The notes below the pieces were generated by a model. The model was given only the letters and a program-made list of their open reading frames with translations. It did no database searches and had not been told where the DNA came from. A stretch of DNA of 64,000 bases, taken from the NCBI RefSeq assembly GCF_001954195.1, contig NZ_MBES01000016.1, forward strand, positions 111,918 to 175,917, read 5' to 3'. The DNA comes from Mycobacterium sp. IS-1264. Lineage in GTDB: Bacteria; Actinomycetota; Actinomycetes; Mycobacteriales; Mycobacteriaceae. Shown one piece after another: positions 33,974 through 42,886 of this stretch. Each line of letters starts with the position of its first letter. The stretch's first letter is position 1. Position numbers and translations under genes: made by a program.

Positions 33974-35206
33974 TCAGCTCTGGGGCCCCGCGGGCGGCCA
34001 GGGCGAACCCGGTGACGGTTCGCCGGGCTCGCCGTGCTCGCCTCGGGACAGGGGCACCCACTGCTCGCTCGGCGCGGGCTGCTTCGAGGAGGGGAAGTCG
34101 CGTAGCTTGCCGGACGGCTTCGCGTCCCATTTGGCGAACGTCAGCGGTGTCTGCAGCCAGCTGTGCAGCAGGCTGTAGGTCGCCTCCAGCGAGTCCATGT
34201 GGGTGCGCTCCCAGCCGTGGCTGCCGTCAAGGCCGAAGCCGACTAGTGCGGCCCGGGTGCCTGCGCCGGCCTCGATCGCCGCGGCGGCGTCAGACCGGTA
34301 GAAGCGGAACACATCGCGCGCGTACGGGATGCCCCGCTCCTCGGCGAGCCGGCACAGCTTCCGGGTCAGGTGATAGTCGAACGGGCCGTGCATATCGGCC
34401 ATCGGGATCGTCACCCCGTCCTCGATGGACTGCTGGCCGGGCGCACACACCGCGTTGTCGACCGAGATGAGTTCGGCGACGTCCGCGGGCAGGCCATGGC
34501 TGGCCCCGTGGCCGACCTCCTCGGTGATGGTCACCATGATCATGGTGCGGTGCGGCAGCATGACCCGTTTCTCGGAGAAGTTCTTGGCCAGCGTCAGCGC
34601 AATCGCGATGCCGGCCTTCCCGTCGAGGTGGCGGGACACGATGAAGCCGTCGGCGGTGAGCTCGGGGCTGGTGATCAACGCGACGAAGTCACCGACCTGC
34701 AGGCCGAGCCGAACCAAGTCCTCCCGGGACGACACCTTGCGGTCGACCCGCACCTCGACGTTCTCCCAGTCCGTGGGTTGGGTGTCGATCGCGTGGCCGA
34801 AGGCGTGCCCACTGGCCTTGAGCGGCAAAACGGTGCCGGTGATGAACTCGTCGGGGTCGTCGGGGAAGATCCGCACGCGGGCGCCCGCGGCGAAGCGGGC
34901 CGAGAACGTGCCGACCGGAATCACCTCGAGTCGGCCGTTGTCCTTGAGACTTCGCACCATGCACCCGATCGTGTCCGCGTGCACCACCAGCGCGCGGTCG
35001 ATGGTCGGCGACTCACCCGTGAGTTCGGCGGTCAACGCTCCGCGGCGGGTCAGCGAGAATGGGACGCCGAAGTGATCGAAAGTGTCGCCGATCAGCTGCA
35101 TCACGGCGTCCGTCCGCCCCGACGGGCTCGGGGTCTGCAGCAGCGCGAGCAGTGTGTCGACCATCCACGCGCGGTCGGCCTCAGTCATGGCCGCGGTGTG
35201 GCCCAC
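33974..35206 (-). CDS. M42-family metallopeptidase of the NAGGN osmoprotectant system
   Basis: This 410-residue protein has the M42 metal centre: VVHADTIGCMV (His and Asp), RHLDGKAGIA (bridging Asp), TITEEVGHG (catalytic Glu pair) and DNAVC. The class matches the hydrolase that forms a conserved trio with asnO and ngg, here 18 kb away. It may break down or process N-acetylglutaminylglutamine amide. The C-terminus has a low-complexity tail rich in Pro, Gly and Glu (GEHGEPGEPSPGSPWPPAGP). GTG 35206 follows GGGAGG. It is divergent from a lipase gene. Confidence 0.87.
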   Translation of the reverse strand: MGHTAAMTEADRAWMVDTLLALLQTPSPSGRTDAVMQLIGDTFDHFGVPFSLTRRGALTAELTGESPTIDRALVVHADTIGCMVRSLKDNGRLEVIPVGTFSARFAAGARVRIFPDDPDEFITGTVLPLKASGHAFGHAIDTQPTDWENVEVRVDRKVSSREDLVRLGLQVGDFVALITSPELTADGFIVSRHLDGKAGIAIALTLAKNFSEKRVMLPHRTMIMVTITEEVGHGASHGLPADVAELISVDNAVCAPGQQSIEDGVTIPMADMHGPFDYHLTRKLCRLAEERGIPYARDVFRFYRSDAAAAIEAGAGTRAALVGFGLDGSHGWERTHMDSLEATYSLLHSWLQTPLTFAKWDAKPSGKLRDFPSSKQPAPSEQWVPLSRGEHGEPGEPSPGSPWPPAGPQS

Positions 35207-35331
35207 GGTGCCTCCCTTCGGGATTCTGCGGAATCGCGTTCAACCTACCGCTTGTCGGCCCCCATTGGCCCCGCGGGCGCTAAGACGCGCGCAGAATGGG
35301 AACCCATGGTCAGAGCAGGGAGGAGCAGCTC

Positions 35332-36573
35332 GTGCAGCGACAGGAAATCCGGTCACTCGCAGACCTCGCGGGCGAAGGCACCCGCATTCTCACCACTTTC
35401 GTGCGGGACACGCACAGCGGCATCGCGGAGCGCGTTTTCGGCGCCATAGGGCCGGCGTCGAAACCCGTGGAGATCGTGCACAACACGATTGCCGCGGCGA
35501 CGTACTACGCCGTGGACCGCGGGGTGCGAGCCTCGTTGCACGGCGCCGGTGAACTGGCCGCCGAAGTCCGCGGCAGCGACGAGGACGACACGGTCCAATC
35601 GCATCCCACGGTCGCCGGCGTCGTCGCCGCACTCAATGGAATCTACGGCGACGAGCTAACCAACCGCCGCAACGAATTCGCGCTGACGATGCAGATCCGC
35701 CAGCGCGGGAAGCCCGTCGCGCTGGATGCCGCCGCCGTCGCGGCCGCGTTTCCCGAAGCCACCGGCCGGATCGCGGTGTTCGTCCACGGCTGGTGCATGA
35801 CCGAAATGTCGTGGCGGCGGCAGCCGCGCGACGGCGAGACCGCGCCCCCCTACGGCACCCGGCTGCGCAGTGATCTGGGCTTCACGCCGGTGTATCTGCG
35901 ATACAACACGGGGCTGCACATCTCCGACAATGGCAAGGTGTTGGCCGCGCTGATCGACAAGCTGCGGGCGCTGTGGCCGGTGCCGGTCGAGGAGATCGCG
36001 TTGATCGGTCATTCGATGGGTGGCCTGGTGATCCGCAGCGCCTGCCACTACGGGGTCGAGCAATCGCAGCGCTGGCCCGACGACGTTCGCCACGTTGTCT
36101 GCTTGGGTTCGCCGCACTTGGGAGCCGACCTGGAAAAAGGAGTCAACGCCGCGTCCTGGGTGCTGGCCCGGCTGCCCGAAACACGGGCCGTCTCTTCATT
36201 TCTCAATGCGCGTAGCTCGGGCACGAAGGACCTGCGCTACGGCGCTTTGCTCGACGAGGACTGGAGCGAATGCGATCCCGACGAGTTCCTGCGGGACCGC
36301 TGCCATGAGGTGCCGTTCCTGCCCGGCGCCGTCTACCACTTCGTGGCAAGCAGCGCGGGTCCGCGGGCCGTCGGAGTTGTCCTCGGCGACCGCCTGGTAC
36401 GCCCCGCCAGCGCGTCGGGTGTGGGTAAGTCCCGCACGGTTCCGTTCGACGCGGCGCATGGACTGACGCTAACGGGCCTACACCACTTCGATTTGCTCAA
36501 TCACTCAACCATCTACGCGAAATTGCGTGAGTGGCTCGGTGAGTCGGCCAGGTCGACGGAGTTCACCGGCTAG
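35332..36573 (+). CDS. Lipase/esterase-like alpha/beta-hydrolase
   Basis: This 413-residue protein has a helical N-terminal part of about 130 residues (FVRDTHSGIAERVFGAIGPA), then a hydrolase with AVFVHGWCMTEMSWRRQ, the elbow LIGHSMGGLVIRSA and a late LTGLHHFDLLNH carrying the His. The shape resembles PGAP1-like or cutinase-like lipid hydrolases. There is no signal peptide. GTG 35332 is chosen for a GGGAGG site seven to twelve bases upstream (35319-35324). The stop overlaps zwf by CTAG. The substrate is unknown. Confidence 0.88.
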   Translation: MQRQEIRSLADLAGEGTRILTTFVRDTHSGIAERVFGAIGPASKPVEIVHNTIAAATYYAVDRGVRASLHGAGELAAEVRGSDEDDTVQSHPTVAGVVAALNGIYGDELTNRRNEFALTMQIRQRGKPVALDAAAVAAAFPEATGRIAVFVHGWCMTEMSWRRQPRDGETAPPYGTRLRSDLGFTPVYLRYNTGLHISDNGKVLAALIDKLRALWPVPVEEIALIGHSMGGLVIRSACHYGVEQSQRWPDDVRHVVCLGSPHLGADLEKGVNAASWVLARLPETRAVSSFLNARSSGTKDLRYGALLDEDWSECDPDEFLRDRCHEVPFLPGAVYHFVASSAGPRAVGVVLGDRLVRPASASGVGKSRTVPFDAAHGLTLTGLHHFDLLNHSTIYAKLREWLGESARSTEFTG

Positions 36574-38078
36574 GCGTCTTGGCCCCTGGACTCGCGCCAT
36601 CCCCGCTCGAACGGCAACCGCCACGCATTGGGAGCGATCAATTGGTGAATGGCGTTAGGGCCCCAGGTGCCGGGCTGGTACATCTTGGCCGGCGGCGGGT
36701 CGTCGAGCAGTTCCTGCGAACGCTCCCACAACGATTCGATGCCCTCGGCGGTGTTGAACAGCGTGTGGTCGCCCCGCATGGCATCGAGAATGAGCCGTTC
36801 GTAGGCCTCCAGCACATCGACGACGGTGTCGATCTCCTGAGAGGAGAACTGCATGGACAACTTGTCCAGCTTCATCCCGGGGCCGGGTCGCTTGCCGTAG
36901 AAGGACAGTGAAACCTTCGAGTTGTCAGCGAGATCGAACGTGAGGTGGTCCGGACCTTGGGTCCCCACTCCCGATCCCGGCGGGAACATGCTCCGGGGAG
37001 CCTCTTTGAAGGCGATCGAGATGATGCGGATGCCCTCGGCCATCTTCTTGCCGGTGCGCAGATAGATCGGCACCCCGGCCCAGCGCCAATTGTCGATGCC
37101 GACCTTGAGCGCGATGAACGTCTCGGTGTCGGAATCCTTTGCCACGCCCTTTTCTTGGCGGTAGCCGTTGTACTGGCCGCGCACCACATTTGACGGCTTT
37201 ACGGGGAGCATCGATCGGAACACCTTGTTCTTCTCTTCGCTGATGGCATACGGCTCGAGGGCCGTCGGCGGTTCCATCACGACGAAGGCCATCACCTGAA
37301 AAAGGTGCGTCACGACCATGTCCTTGTAGGCGCCGGTGCTTTCGTAGAAGTTGGCGCGCTGATCCAGACCCAGGGCTTCGGGAATGTCGATCTGGATGTG
37401 GTCGATGAAGTTGCGGTTCCAGATCGGCTCGAACAGACCGTTGGCGAAGCGGAACGCCAAGATGTTCTGGGCCGCCTCCTTGCCCAAGAAGTGGTCGATG
37501 CGGAAAATCTGGGATTCCTCGAATGTTTCGTGCAGAAAGTCGTTGAGTGACACCGCGCTGGGCAGGTCGGTGCCGAACGGCTTCTCCATCACGACGCGGG
37601 AGCGTTCGACGAGTTTGGCGTCGCGCAGCATGGTGATGACGTCGCGCGCCGCCTTCGGAGGGACCGACAGGTAATGCAGGCGGCGCACGTTGACGCCCAG
37701 GCTGGCCTCGGCGTCGGCGACCGCGTCCGCGAGCGCTTCGGGCCCGGCGCTTTGCGGGACGTACCTGACGATTTTCGCGAAGCTGGCCCACTCTTCGGGA
37801 GTGAGCTTGTGCATGCCGAACGAGTCGATCGCGGTCTTGGCGAGTTCGCGGAACTCGTCGTCGCTGAAGTCTTCCAGCGACGTCGCGACGATTTGGATAT
37901 CGGGGGCAAGCTCCGACTGATCCAAGTAGGCCAGGCCGGGCAGCAGCTTGCGTTTGGCTAGGTCGCCCGTCGCGCCGAACAGGACGATGACGTGGGGGTC
38001 GAGCGGCTGCTCGCCGTGGCGGCGCGGCCGCGCGTCGGGTGCCGGGTAAGAGATCGTCTGCGGTTTCTTGGTGGCCAC
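36570..38078 (-). CDS. zwf: Glucose-6-phosphate dehydrogenase
   Basis: This 502-residue NADP- or F420-independent classical G6PDH has the nucleotide motif FGATGDLAKRKLLPGL near residue 34, the signature RIDHFLGKEAAQN with the catalytic His/Lys region, and NWRWAGVPIYLRTGKKM in the core. It catalyses glucose-6-phosphate to 6-phosphogluconolactone, making NADPH in the cytoplasm. It differs strongly from Mtb Zwf1 as I recall it (466 residues, GITGDLA), so it is a separate paralog. No pentose-phosphate gene is adjacent. Confidence 0.96.
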   Translation of the reverse strand: MATKKPQTISYPAPDARPRRHGEQPLDPHVIVLFGATGDLAKRKLLPGLAYLDQSELAPDIQIVATSLEDFSDDEFRELAKTAIDSFGMHKLTPEEWASFAKIVRYVPQSAGPEALADAVADAEASLGVNVRRLHYLSVPPKAARDVITMLRDAKLVERSRVVMEKPFGTDLPSAVSLNDFLHETFEESQIFRIDHFLGKEAAQNILAFRFANGLFEPIWNRNFIDHIQIDIPEALGLDQRANFYESTGAYKDMVVTHLFQVMAFVVMEPPTALEPYAISEEKNKVFRSMLPVKPSNVVRGQYNGYRQEKGVAKDSDTETFIALKVGIDNWRWAGVPIYLRTGKKMAEGIRIISIAFKEAPRSMFPPGSGVGTQGPDHLTFDLADNSKVSLSFYGKRPGPGMKLDKLSMQFSSQEIDTVVDVLEAYERLILDAMRGDHTLFNTAEGIESLWERSQELLDDPPPAKMYQPGTWGPNAIHQLIAPNAWRLPFERGWRESRGQDA

Positions 38079-38172
38079 TCTGCGATACTTCCACCGCCGC
38101 GCCGCCCGCGCACGACTGATTGCGGCCGAACCGCCCGCGTCACGGTCCCGGGCCGTATGTCAGGATTCGGAC

Positions 38173-38838
38173 ATGACTGCACGCAGCTTGGCTCGCATCG
38201 GTGGTGTTTTGGTGGCAACGGCGTGGGCGCTGCTCAGCATGCCCCTCAGCAGTCCGGCCGCGGCCGCCGACCCATGCTCCGATGTCGCCGTCGTCTTCGC
38301 GCGCGGCACCCACCAGGAGCCCGGTCTCGGCAACATCGGACAGGCCTTCGTCGACTCGCTCACCTCGCAGGTCGGCGGGCGATCCGTCGGGGTCTATGCG
38401 GTCAACTACCCCGCCAACGACGACTACCACAACAGCGCGAACGCCGGCGCCGCCGACGCCGGCGCTCACATCCAGGACACGGTGGCCAGCTGTCCGAACT
38501 CGAAAATTGTGCTCGGTGGATACTCTCAGGGCTCCACGGTGATCGACCTGGCCACCAACGCGATGCCCGCGTCGGTCGCTGACCACGTCGCCGCCGTCGC
38601 GCTTTTCGGCGAGCCCTCGAGTGGCTTTTCCAGCATGCTGTGGGGCGGCCAGCCGCTGCCCACGATCAACCCGATGTATACCGGCAAGACCATCAGCTTG
38701 TGCGCCCCCGACGACCCGATCTGCTCTGGGGGCGGCAACATCATGGCGCACGTTTCCTACATCGATGCCGGGATGACTAACCAGGCCGCGACATTCGCGG
38801 CCAACCACCTCAATCAAGGGACGCCGCCGCGCACGTAG
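38173..38838 (+). CDS. Cutinase-family esterase, secreted, copy 1
   Basis: This 221-residue cutinase-like protein (Culp family) has a Sec signal ending SPAAAADPC and the features VVFARGTHQEPGLGN, the nucleophile elbow LGGYSQGSTV and the late CAPDDPICSGGG with Asp, then AHVSYIDAGMTNQA with His. Four Cys can pair in two disulfides. Members cleave carboxylic esters or phospholipids outside the cell. ATG 38173 starts the signal. It diverges from zwf, and a DUF1345 membrane gene follows 13 bp later. Copy 2 is at 57221-57916. Confidence 0.95.
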   Translation: MTARSLARIGGVLVATAWALLSMPLSSPAAAADPCSDVAVVFARGTHQEPGLGNIGQAFVDSLTSQVGGRSVGVYAVNYPANDDYHNSANAGAADAGAHIQDTVASCPNSKIVLGGYSQGSTVIDLATNAMPASVADHVAAVALFGEPSSGFSSMLWGGQPLPTINPMYTGKTISLCAPDDPICSGGGNIMAHVSYIDAGMTNQAATFAANHLNQGTPPRT

Positions 38839-38851
38839 CGAGTGCTGACCC

Positions 38852-39502
38852 GTGAAATCCCTAGCTACCTCCTCACGCGACACCGTCGCGATTCGGATAT
38901 TGATCGCCATGGTGCTGGGAGTCGCCGTCGCCGTCGCGGTGGGTAACACGGTCGGCTGGCGATTCGCGCTTGTCGGCTGGGTCGTGACCGCCGGGGTGTA
39001 TGTCGTGTGGACGCGGCTCATCCTGGGCGGCATGGATGCCGAGGAAACCCGCAGATATGTGACACGCGAGGATCCGACCCGGTGGATTGCAGACGTGGTC
39101 GTCGTGTCCGCAAGCGTTGCGAGCCTGGCCGGGGTCGGCTACGTGGTGGCCGCGGGGACGCACGCGGGTGCCCCAGCCATAGCAGCCGCCATACTCGGCA
39201 TCCTGGCCGTCGCCGCGTCCTGGTTTGCCGTGCACACGCTCTTCACGGTGCATTACGCGCGGCTCTACTACTCCGACGAACCCGGGGGCATCAACTTCCA
39301 CGACCCCGAGCCGCCCCGTTTTCGCGACTTCGCGTATGTGGCTTTTACCGTCGGCATGACCTTCCAGGTGTCGGACACGGAAATCGGGCTGACATCCATC
39401 AGGGCGACCGTGTTGCGCCATGCGATGCTGTCCTACCTGCTCGGCGCCGTAGTTCTGGCCGTCACCGTCAACTTGATCGCGGGGCTGGGCGCCAAGCTCT
39501 GA
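38852..39502 (+). CDS. DUF1345 integral membrane protein
   Basis: This 216-residue protein has about five membrane helices: [76 protein letters not shown] and [19 protein letters not shown]. Between helices, [20 protein letters not shown] is the typical DUF1345 signature. The GTG start is at 38852. Function unknown. Probably in one transcript with the cutinase. Confidence 0.88.
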   Translation: MKSLATSSRDTVAIRILIAMVLGVAVAVAVGNTVGWRFALVGWVVTAGVYVVWTRLILGGMDAEETRRYVTREDPTRWIADVVVVSASVASLAGVGYVVAAGTHAGAPAIAAAILGILAVAASWFAVHTLFTVHYARLYYSDEPGGINFHDPEPPRFRDFAYVAFTVGMTFQVSDTEIGLTSIRATVLRHAMLSYLLGAVVLAVTVNLIAGLGAKL

Positions 39503-39538
39503 TCGGCCCGCTCACCTTGCGGCGGTTAATCTGGCGGC

Positions 39539-40087
39539 ATGGCAATCGAGTCCACCATGCTCGCCCTCGGAACCCCCGCGCCACAGTTCGCGCTGCCCGA
39601 GCCGGCCACCGGCGCCACGGTCAGCCTCGATGAGCTCACCGGTCCCGCGCTCGTCGTGACCTTCATCTGCAACCACTGCCCGTACGTCCAGCACGTCGCC
39701 GCCGGCCTCGCCGCGCTCGGCCGCGACCTGGCCGATCAGGGGGTCGCGATGGTCGGCATCTCCAGCAACGACGTCGTCACCTACCCGCAGGACGGCCCCG
39801 ACCAGATGGCCCAGGAGGCCCGCCGCCACGGCTGGACGTTCCCCTACCTTTATGACGAGACCCAAGACGTCGCCCGCGCGTTTTCCGCAGCGTGCACGCC
39901 GGACACTTTCGTCTTCGACGGCGAGCGCCGGCTGGTCTATCGCGGTCAGCTCGATGACTCCCGGCCAAAGAACGACCTGCCGGTGACGGCCGCCGACGTT
40001 CGGGCCGCCGTCGACGCCGTGCTCGCCGGTCGGCCGGTCGACCCGGACCAGCGACCGTCGATCGGGTGCGGCATCAAGTGGCGCTGA
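39539..40087 (+). CDS. Thioredoxin-family/AhpC-TSA-like protein
   Basis: This 182-residue thioredoxin-fold protein has TFICNHCPYVQHVAAG, a CNHC active site like that of thiol-disulfide oxidoreductases. SSNDVVTYPQDGPDQM and VFDGERRLVYRGQLDDSRPK follow, typical of the RBAM/ResA-like redoxin branch. The end IGCGIKWR is conserved in the family. It has no signal peptide. Probably reduces a disulfide or peroxide in the cytoplasm. It precedes a glycosyltransferase gene by 37 bp. Confidence 0.9.
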   Translation: MAIESTMLALGTPAPQFALPEPATGATVSLDELTGPALVVTFICNHCPYVQHVAAGLAALGRDLADQGVAMVGISSNDVVTYPQDGPDQMAQEARRHGWTFPYLYDETQDVARAFSAACTPDTFVFDGERRLVYRGQLDDSRPKNDLPVTAADVRAAVDAVLAGRPVDPDQRPSIGCGIKWR

Positions 40088-40124
40088 GCCACGCGCACGC
40101 CGGGCCGCGAGCCGCGCTGCGCCG

Positions 40125-41330
40125 ATGAAAATCGTGCTCGCTGCCTACGGAAGTCGCGGCGATGTCGAGCCGTTCGCCGCCGTCGGGCGGGAGATGCTGC
40201 GGCGAGGTCACGACGTGTGCCTGGCGGTGCCGCCGACCATGGTTGGTTTCGTCGAGTCGGCGGGGCTGGCGGCGGTCGCGTACGGGCCGCAACCCGCTGC
40301 GTTCCAATCGGATTCGTTGAAGTGGTTCTTCGGCGGGTGCCCGCCGGGCCCGGGCGTCGGGAGTTTCGACGGCGACACGAACACCCAGAATCCGTTGGGC
40401 GCGATGGTCGAAGTGATGGAGCATGTCGCACGGGCCTGGGCGGATTGGGGCGCCGCGCTGACGACGCTGGCGGAGGGGGCCGACCTGATACTTACTGGCA
40501 AGGGCGCGCAGGGGCTGGCCGCCAACGTCGCGGAGTATTACGGCATTCCGATTGCCGTGCTGCATTTCTTCCCGGGTGGACGGTCGCGCTCGGGTGGCAT
40601 GCTCGGGAGCGTCATCAAGGATGCCGAAGAAGCCCAACGCCGCGCGCTAGGCCTGCCGGAGGCGACAGGATCTTTCGATTCGCTGGAGATCCACGCATAC
40701 GACGAGTTCTGCTTTCCCGAAATGGCGACGCAATCCACGGGTGGGCGATCGTTTGTCGGCGCACTGACCCTGGAGTTGCCCACCGAGGCCGACGACGATG
40801 TGCTGTCGTGGATCGCCGCGGGAACGCCACCGATCTACTTCGGCTTCGGCAACAATGTCCAGCTCCCGTCCCCCGCCGAGACGATCGCCGCAATCAGCAG
40901 GGCCTGCGCGGAATTGGGCGAGCGGGCCCTGATTTGTGCTGGGGCGAGCGACTTCTCGGGTATCACGCTTTTCGACAACATGAAGGCCGTGGGCGCGGTG
41001 AACCACGGCGCCATCTTTCCGGCGTGCCGCGCGGTCGTTCACCATGGCGGTGCCGGCACCACGGCGGCGGGCCTGCGCGCCGGAATCCCCACCTTGATCC
41101 TCTGGTTCTCGCTCGAAGATCAGCCGATGTGGGCAGCCGCAGTCGAACGACTCGAAGTGGGCGCCGGCCGGGCTTTTTCGGCCAGCACCGTGGCATCACT
41201 GGTCGCGGACCTGCGTTCCGTTCTCGTCCCGCAATGCGTCGCTCGCGCTCGCGAGGTCGCCGCCCGGATGACCAAGCCCGCGCAGAGCGCCGCCGCCACC
41301 GCAGATCTTCTGGAACAAGCGGTCGCGTAA
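40125..41330 (+). CDS. UGT-like (GT1) glycosyltransferase, copy 1
   Basis: This 401-residue GT-B protein has an N-terminal acceptor half (MKIVLAAYGSRGDVEPFAAV) and a C-terminal sugar-nucleotide half with PIYFGFGNN and the signature CRAVVHHGGAGTTAAGL, then DQPMWAAAVERL. It is related to mycobacterial Rv1524/Rv1526c-like enzymes that decorate lipids. Its stop overlaps the next gene's start (TAATG). A close paralog is at 43759-44946, with near-identical blocks such as WIAAGTPPIYFGFG. The acceptor is unknown. Confidence 0.93.
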   Translation: MKIVLAAYGSRGDVEPFAAVGREMLRRGHDVCLAVPPTMVGFVESAGLAAVAYGPQPAAFQSDSLKWFFGGCPPGPGVGSFDGDTNTQNPLGAMVEVMEHVARAWADWGAALTTLAEGADLILTGKGAQGLAANVAEYYGIPIAVLHFFPGGRSRSGGMLGSVIKDAEEAQRRALGLPEATGSFDSLEIHAYDEFCFPEMATQSTGGRSFVGALTLELPTEADDDVLSWIAAGTPPIYFGFGNNVQLPSPAETIAAISRACAELGERALICAGASDFSGITLFDNMKAVGAVNHGAIFPACRAVVHHGGAGTTAAGLRAGIPTLILWFSLEDQPMWAAAVERLEVGAGRAFSASTVASLVADLRSVLVPQCVARAREVAARMTKPAQSAAATADLLEQAVA

Positions 41331-42340
41331 TGGGAGAACGGCTACCCCGGGTGGCGATACTCGACGACTACGCGGGCGTGGCCCTCGAGCTTGCCGACTG
41401 GTCGCCGGTGCTTAGCCGATCCGAAGTGACCGTCTTCGACCGCCACCTTTCCGAGGAGGAAGCCGCGGACGCGCTGTCGCCGTTCGACGTGGTATGCACG
41501 ATGCGCGAGCGGATGGCCTTTCCGCGCGGCCTCATCGAGCGGCTGCCCACCCTCAAGCTGATCACCATCGTCGGCAAAAATCTGCCGAACTTGGACATGA
41601 CCGCGGCCACCGAACACCGTGTCCTTGTTGCCCATTCGGATTTCGCCCATCCGCGATTCAGATCCGTCCCTGATGCCACTCCGGAATTGGCCTGGGGGTT
41701 GATGATCGCGACGGTGCGCAATCTGGCCGAAGAGCACCGTCACATGCGCGAGGGCGCGTGGCAGACGACCACCGGTCGGACGCTGTCCGGCAAGACGCTG
41801 GGACTTCTTGGTCTGGGCAGGATCGGTAAGCGGATGGCCGAATACGCGAAAGTGTTTGGCATGGAAGTCATTGCGTGGAGCCAAAATCTCACCGACGAGG
41901 CGGCCGCGGCGGCCGGCGCTCGCCGCGTCGAGAAGGCAACGCTCTTCGAACGATCCGACGTGATCTCCATCCACCTGGTTCTCTCGGAGCGCACGCGCGG
42001 ACTGGTCGGCGCGCCCGAGCTGGCCATGATGAAGCCGCACGCCTACTTGATCAACACCTCCCGGGGGCCGATCGTGGACGACGAGGCCCTGATCGACGCG
42101 CTCGCGACCGAGCGCATTGCCGGGGCCGGCCTCGATGTCTATGACATCGAACCGCTTCCGGCGGATCATCCATTGCGTCGTCTACCGAACGTGACGCTGT
42201 CTCCCCACCTGGGCTACGCCACCCGCGAAATGCTGGGCGCCTTCTACGCAGACACCGTCGAAGCGGTCGCGGCGTGGCTGACCGGGACGCCCGTCAGGAT
42301 CGCCAACCCCGAGGCATTGCAGCGGCGAAATTCGAACTAG
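41330..42340 (+). CDS. D-2-hydroxyacid dehydrogenase-family protein
   Basis: This 336-residue enzyme has the NAD motif LGLLGLGRIGKRMAEYA and the catalytic Arg-Glu-His set (INTSRGPIVDDEAL; DVYDIEPLP; LSPHLGYAT). The N-terminal half carries the substrate domain (VTVFDRHLSEEEAADAL). It likely reduces a 2-oxoacid or oxidises a D-2-hydroxyacid; phosphoglycerate-like or glyoxylate-like roles are possible. It is coupled to the glycosyltransferase upstream. A strong terminator follows 8 bp after its stop. Confidence 0.92.
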   Translation: MGERLPRVAILDDYAGVALELADWSPVLSRSEVTVFDRHLSEEEAADALSPFDVVCTMRERMAFPRGLIERLPTLKLITIVGKNLPNLDMTAATEHRVLVAHSDFAHPRFRSVPDATPELAWGLMIATVRNLAEEHRHMREGAWQTTTGRTLSGKTLGLLGLGRIGKRMAEYAKVFGMEVIAWSQNLTDEAAAAAGARRVEKATLFERSDVISIHLVLSERTRGLVGAPELAMMKPHAYLINTSRGPIVDDEALIDALATERIAGAGLDVYDIEPLPADHPLRRLPNVTLSPHLGYATREMLGAFYADTVEAVAAWLTGTPVRIANPEALQRRNSN

Positions 42341-42348
42341 CAAAACGC

Positions 42349-42384
42349 AACCCCGTGGCCGGCACACAAGCCGACCACGGGGTT
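42349..42384. terminator. Bidirectional intrinsic-terminator-like hairpin
   Basis: AACCCCGTGGCCGGC pairs with GCCGACCACGGGGTT through 15 bp with one mismatch, around a six-base loop ACACAA. It lies between the convergent dehydrogenase and DUF732 genes and could end both. A CAAAACGC stretch gives a short U-tract on the minus-strand RNA. Confidence 0.75.
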
Positions 42385-42403
42385 GATCGCCGGAACTTGC
42401 TGG

Positions 42404-42727
42404 CTAACCCGGGCAATAAGTCGATTCCGCGGCGCTCACCATCGAGGTGACATCCGCGAACGAGATGCCTTTCGCGCCGAGCGTGGAGTGGATGTCCGCG
42501 GCAATCGCGTCCGGAGTTTTGCCTGCCGAGCGATCGGCGCATATTTGATGGCCCATCGCGACGATGTCGGAGTCGTCTCCGGACGGCCAGGTAAAGCCGA
42601 GAGTGTGCATTTTGCTGAGGAATGTGTCATCGGTGGCATCCGCGACCGCAATCGCAGTGCTCGTAAGAAGGGCGGCGCCGACCATCATGGGGACAGACAG
42701 TCTGGCCAGCCAGCGGGGTGAGGGCAT
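42404..42727 (-). CDS. DUF732 exported small protein
   Basis: This 107-residue protein has a signal peptide ending AIAVADATDD and then the DUF732 pattern: DTFLSKMHTLGFTWPSGDDS and AMGHQICADRSAGKTPDAIA, with the two conserved Cys (ICADR and TYCPG). ATG 42727 sits seven bases after AGGAAG, favoured over the in-frame ATG at 42745. Small secreted DUF732 proteins are abundant in mycobacteria; function unknown. Confidence 0.92.
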   Translation of the reverse strand: MPSPRWLARLSVPMMVGAALLTSTAIAVADATDDTFLSKMHTLGFTWPSGDDSDIVAMGHQICADRSAGKTPDAIAADIHSTLGAKGISFADVTSMVSAAESTYCPG

Positions 42728-42886
42728 TTGCGCGCTTCCTTTCATCGGGGCGTTAACGGAGTCCCAGTATGAGCGCTAAAAGAGGCGTAAATATGAAGAA
42801 CCGTGAAATCTGTGAAACAGCTTGCGGAGATCTGAATAGGCAATTCTTTTGGCGTAATTTGCGTAAATGCGGGCCGCGCGTCGCGC
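42728..42886. promoter_or_regulatory. AT-rich upstream region of the DUF732 gene with repeated GCGTAAAT words
   Basis: A 159-bp low-GC patch in a GC-rich region. The word GCGTAAAT occurs at 42785-42792 and 42861-42868, with a variant GCGTAATT at 42852-42859. GTGAAATC and GTGAAAC form another repeat near 42803-42816. It probably holds the DUF732 promoter and a binding site. No gene seen. Confidence 0.45.

Noticed and set aside
36925..38094. Long second open frame on the zwf strand
   Set aside because: It is a shadow of the G6PDH frame in GC-rich DNA; the translation is Arg/Pro/His-rich and has no motif.
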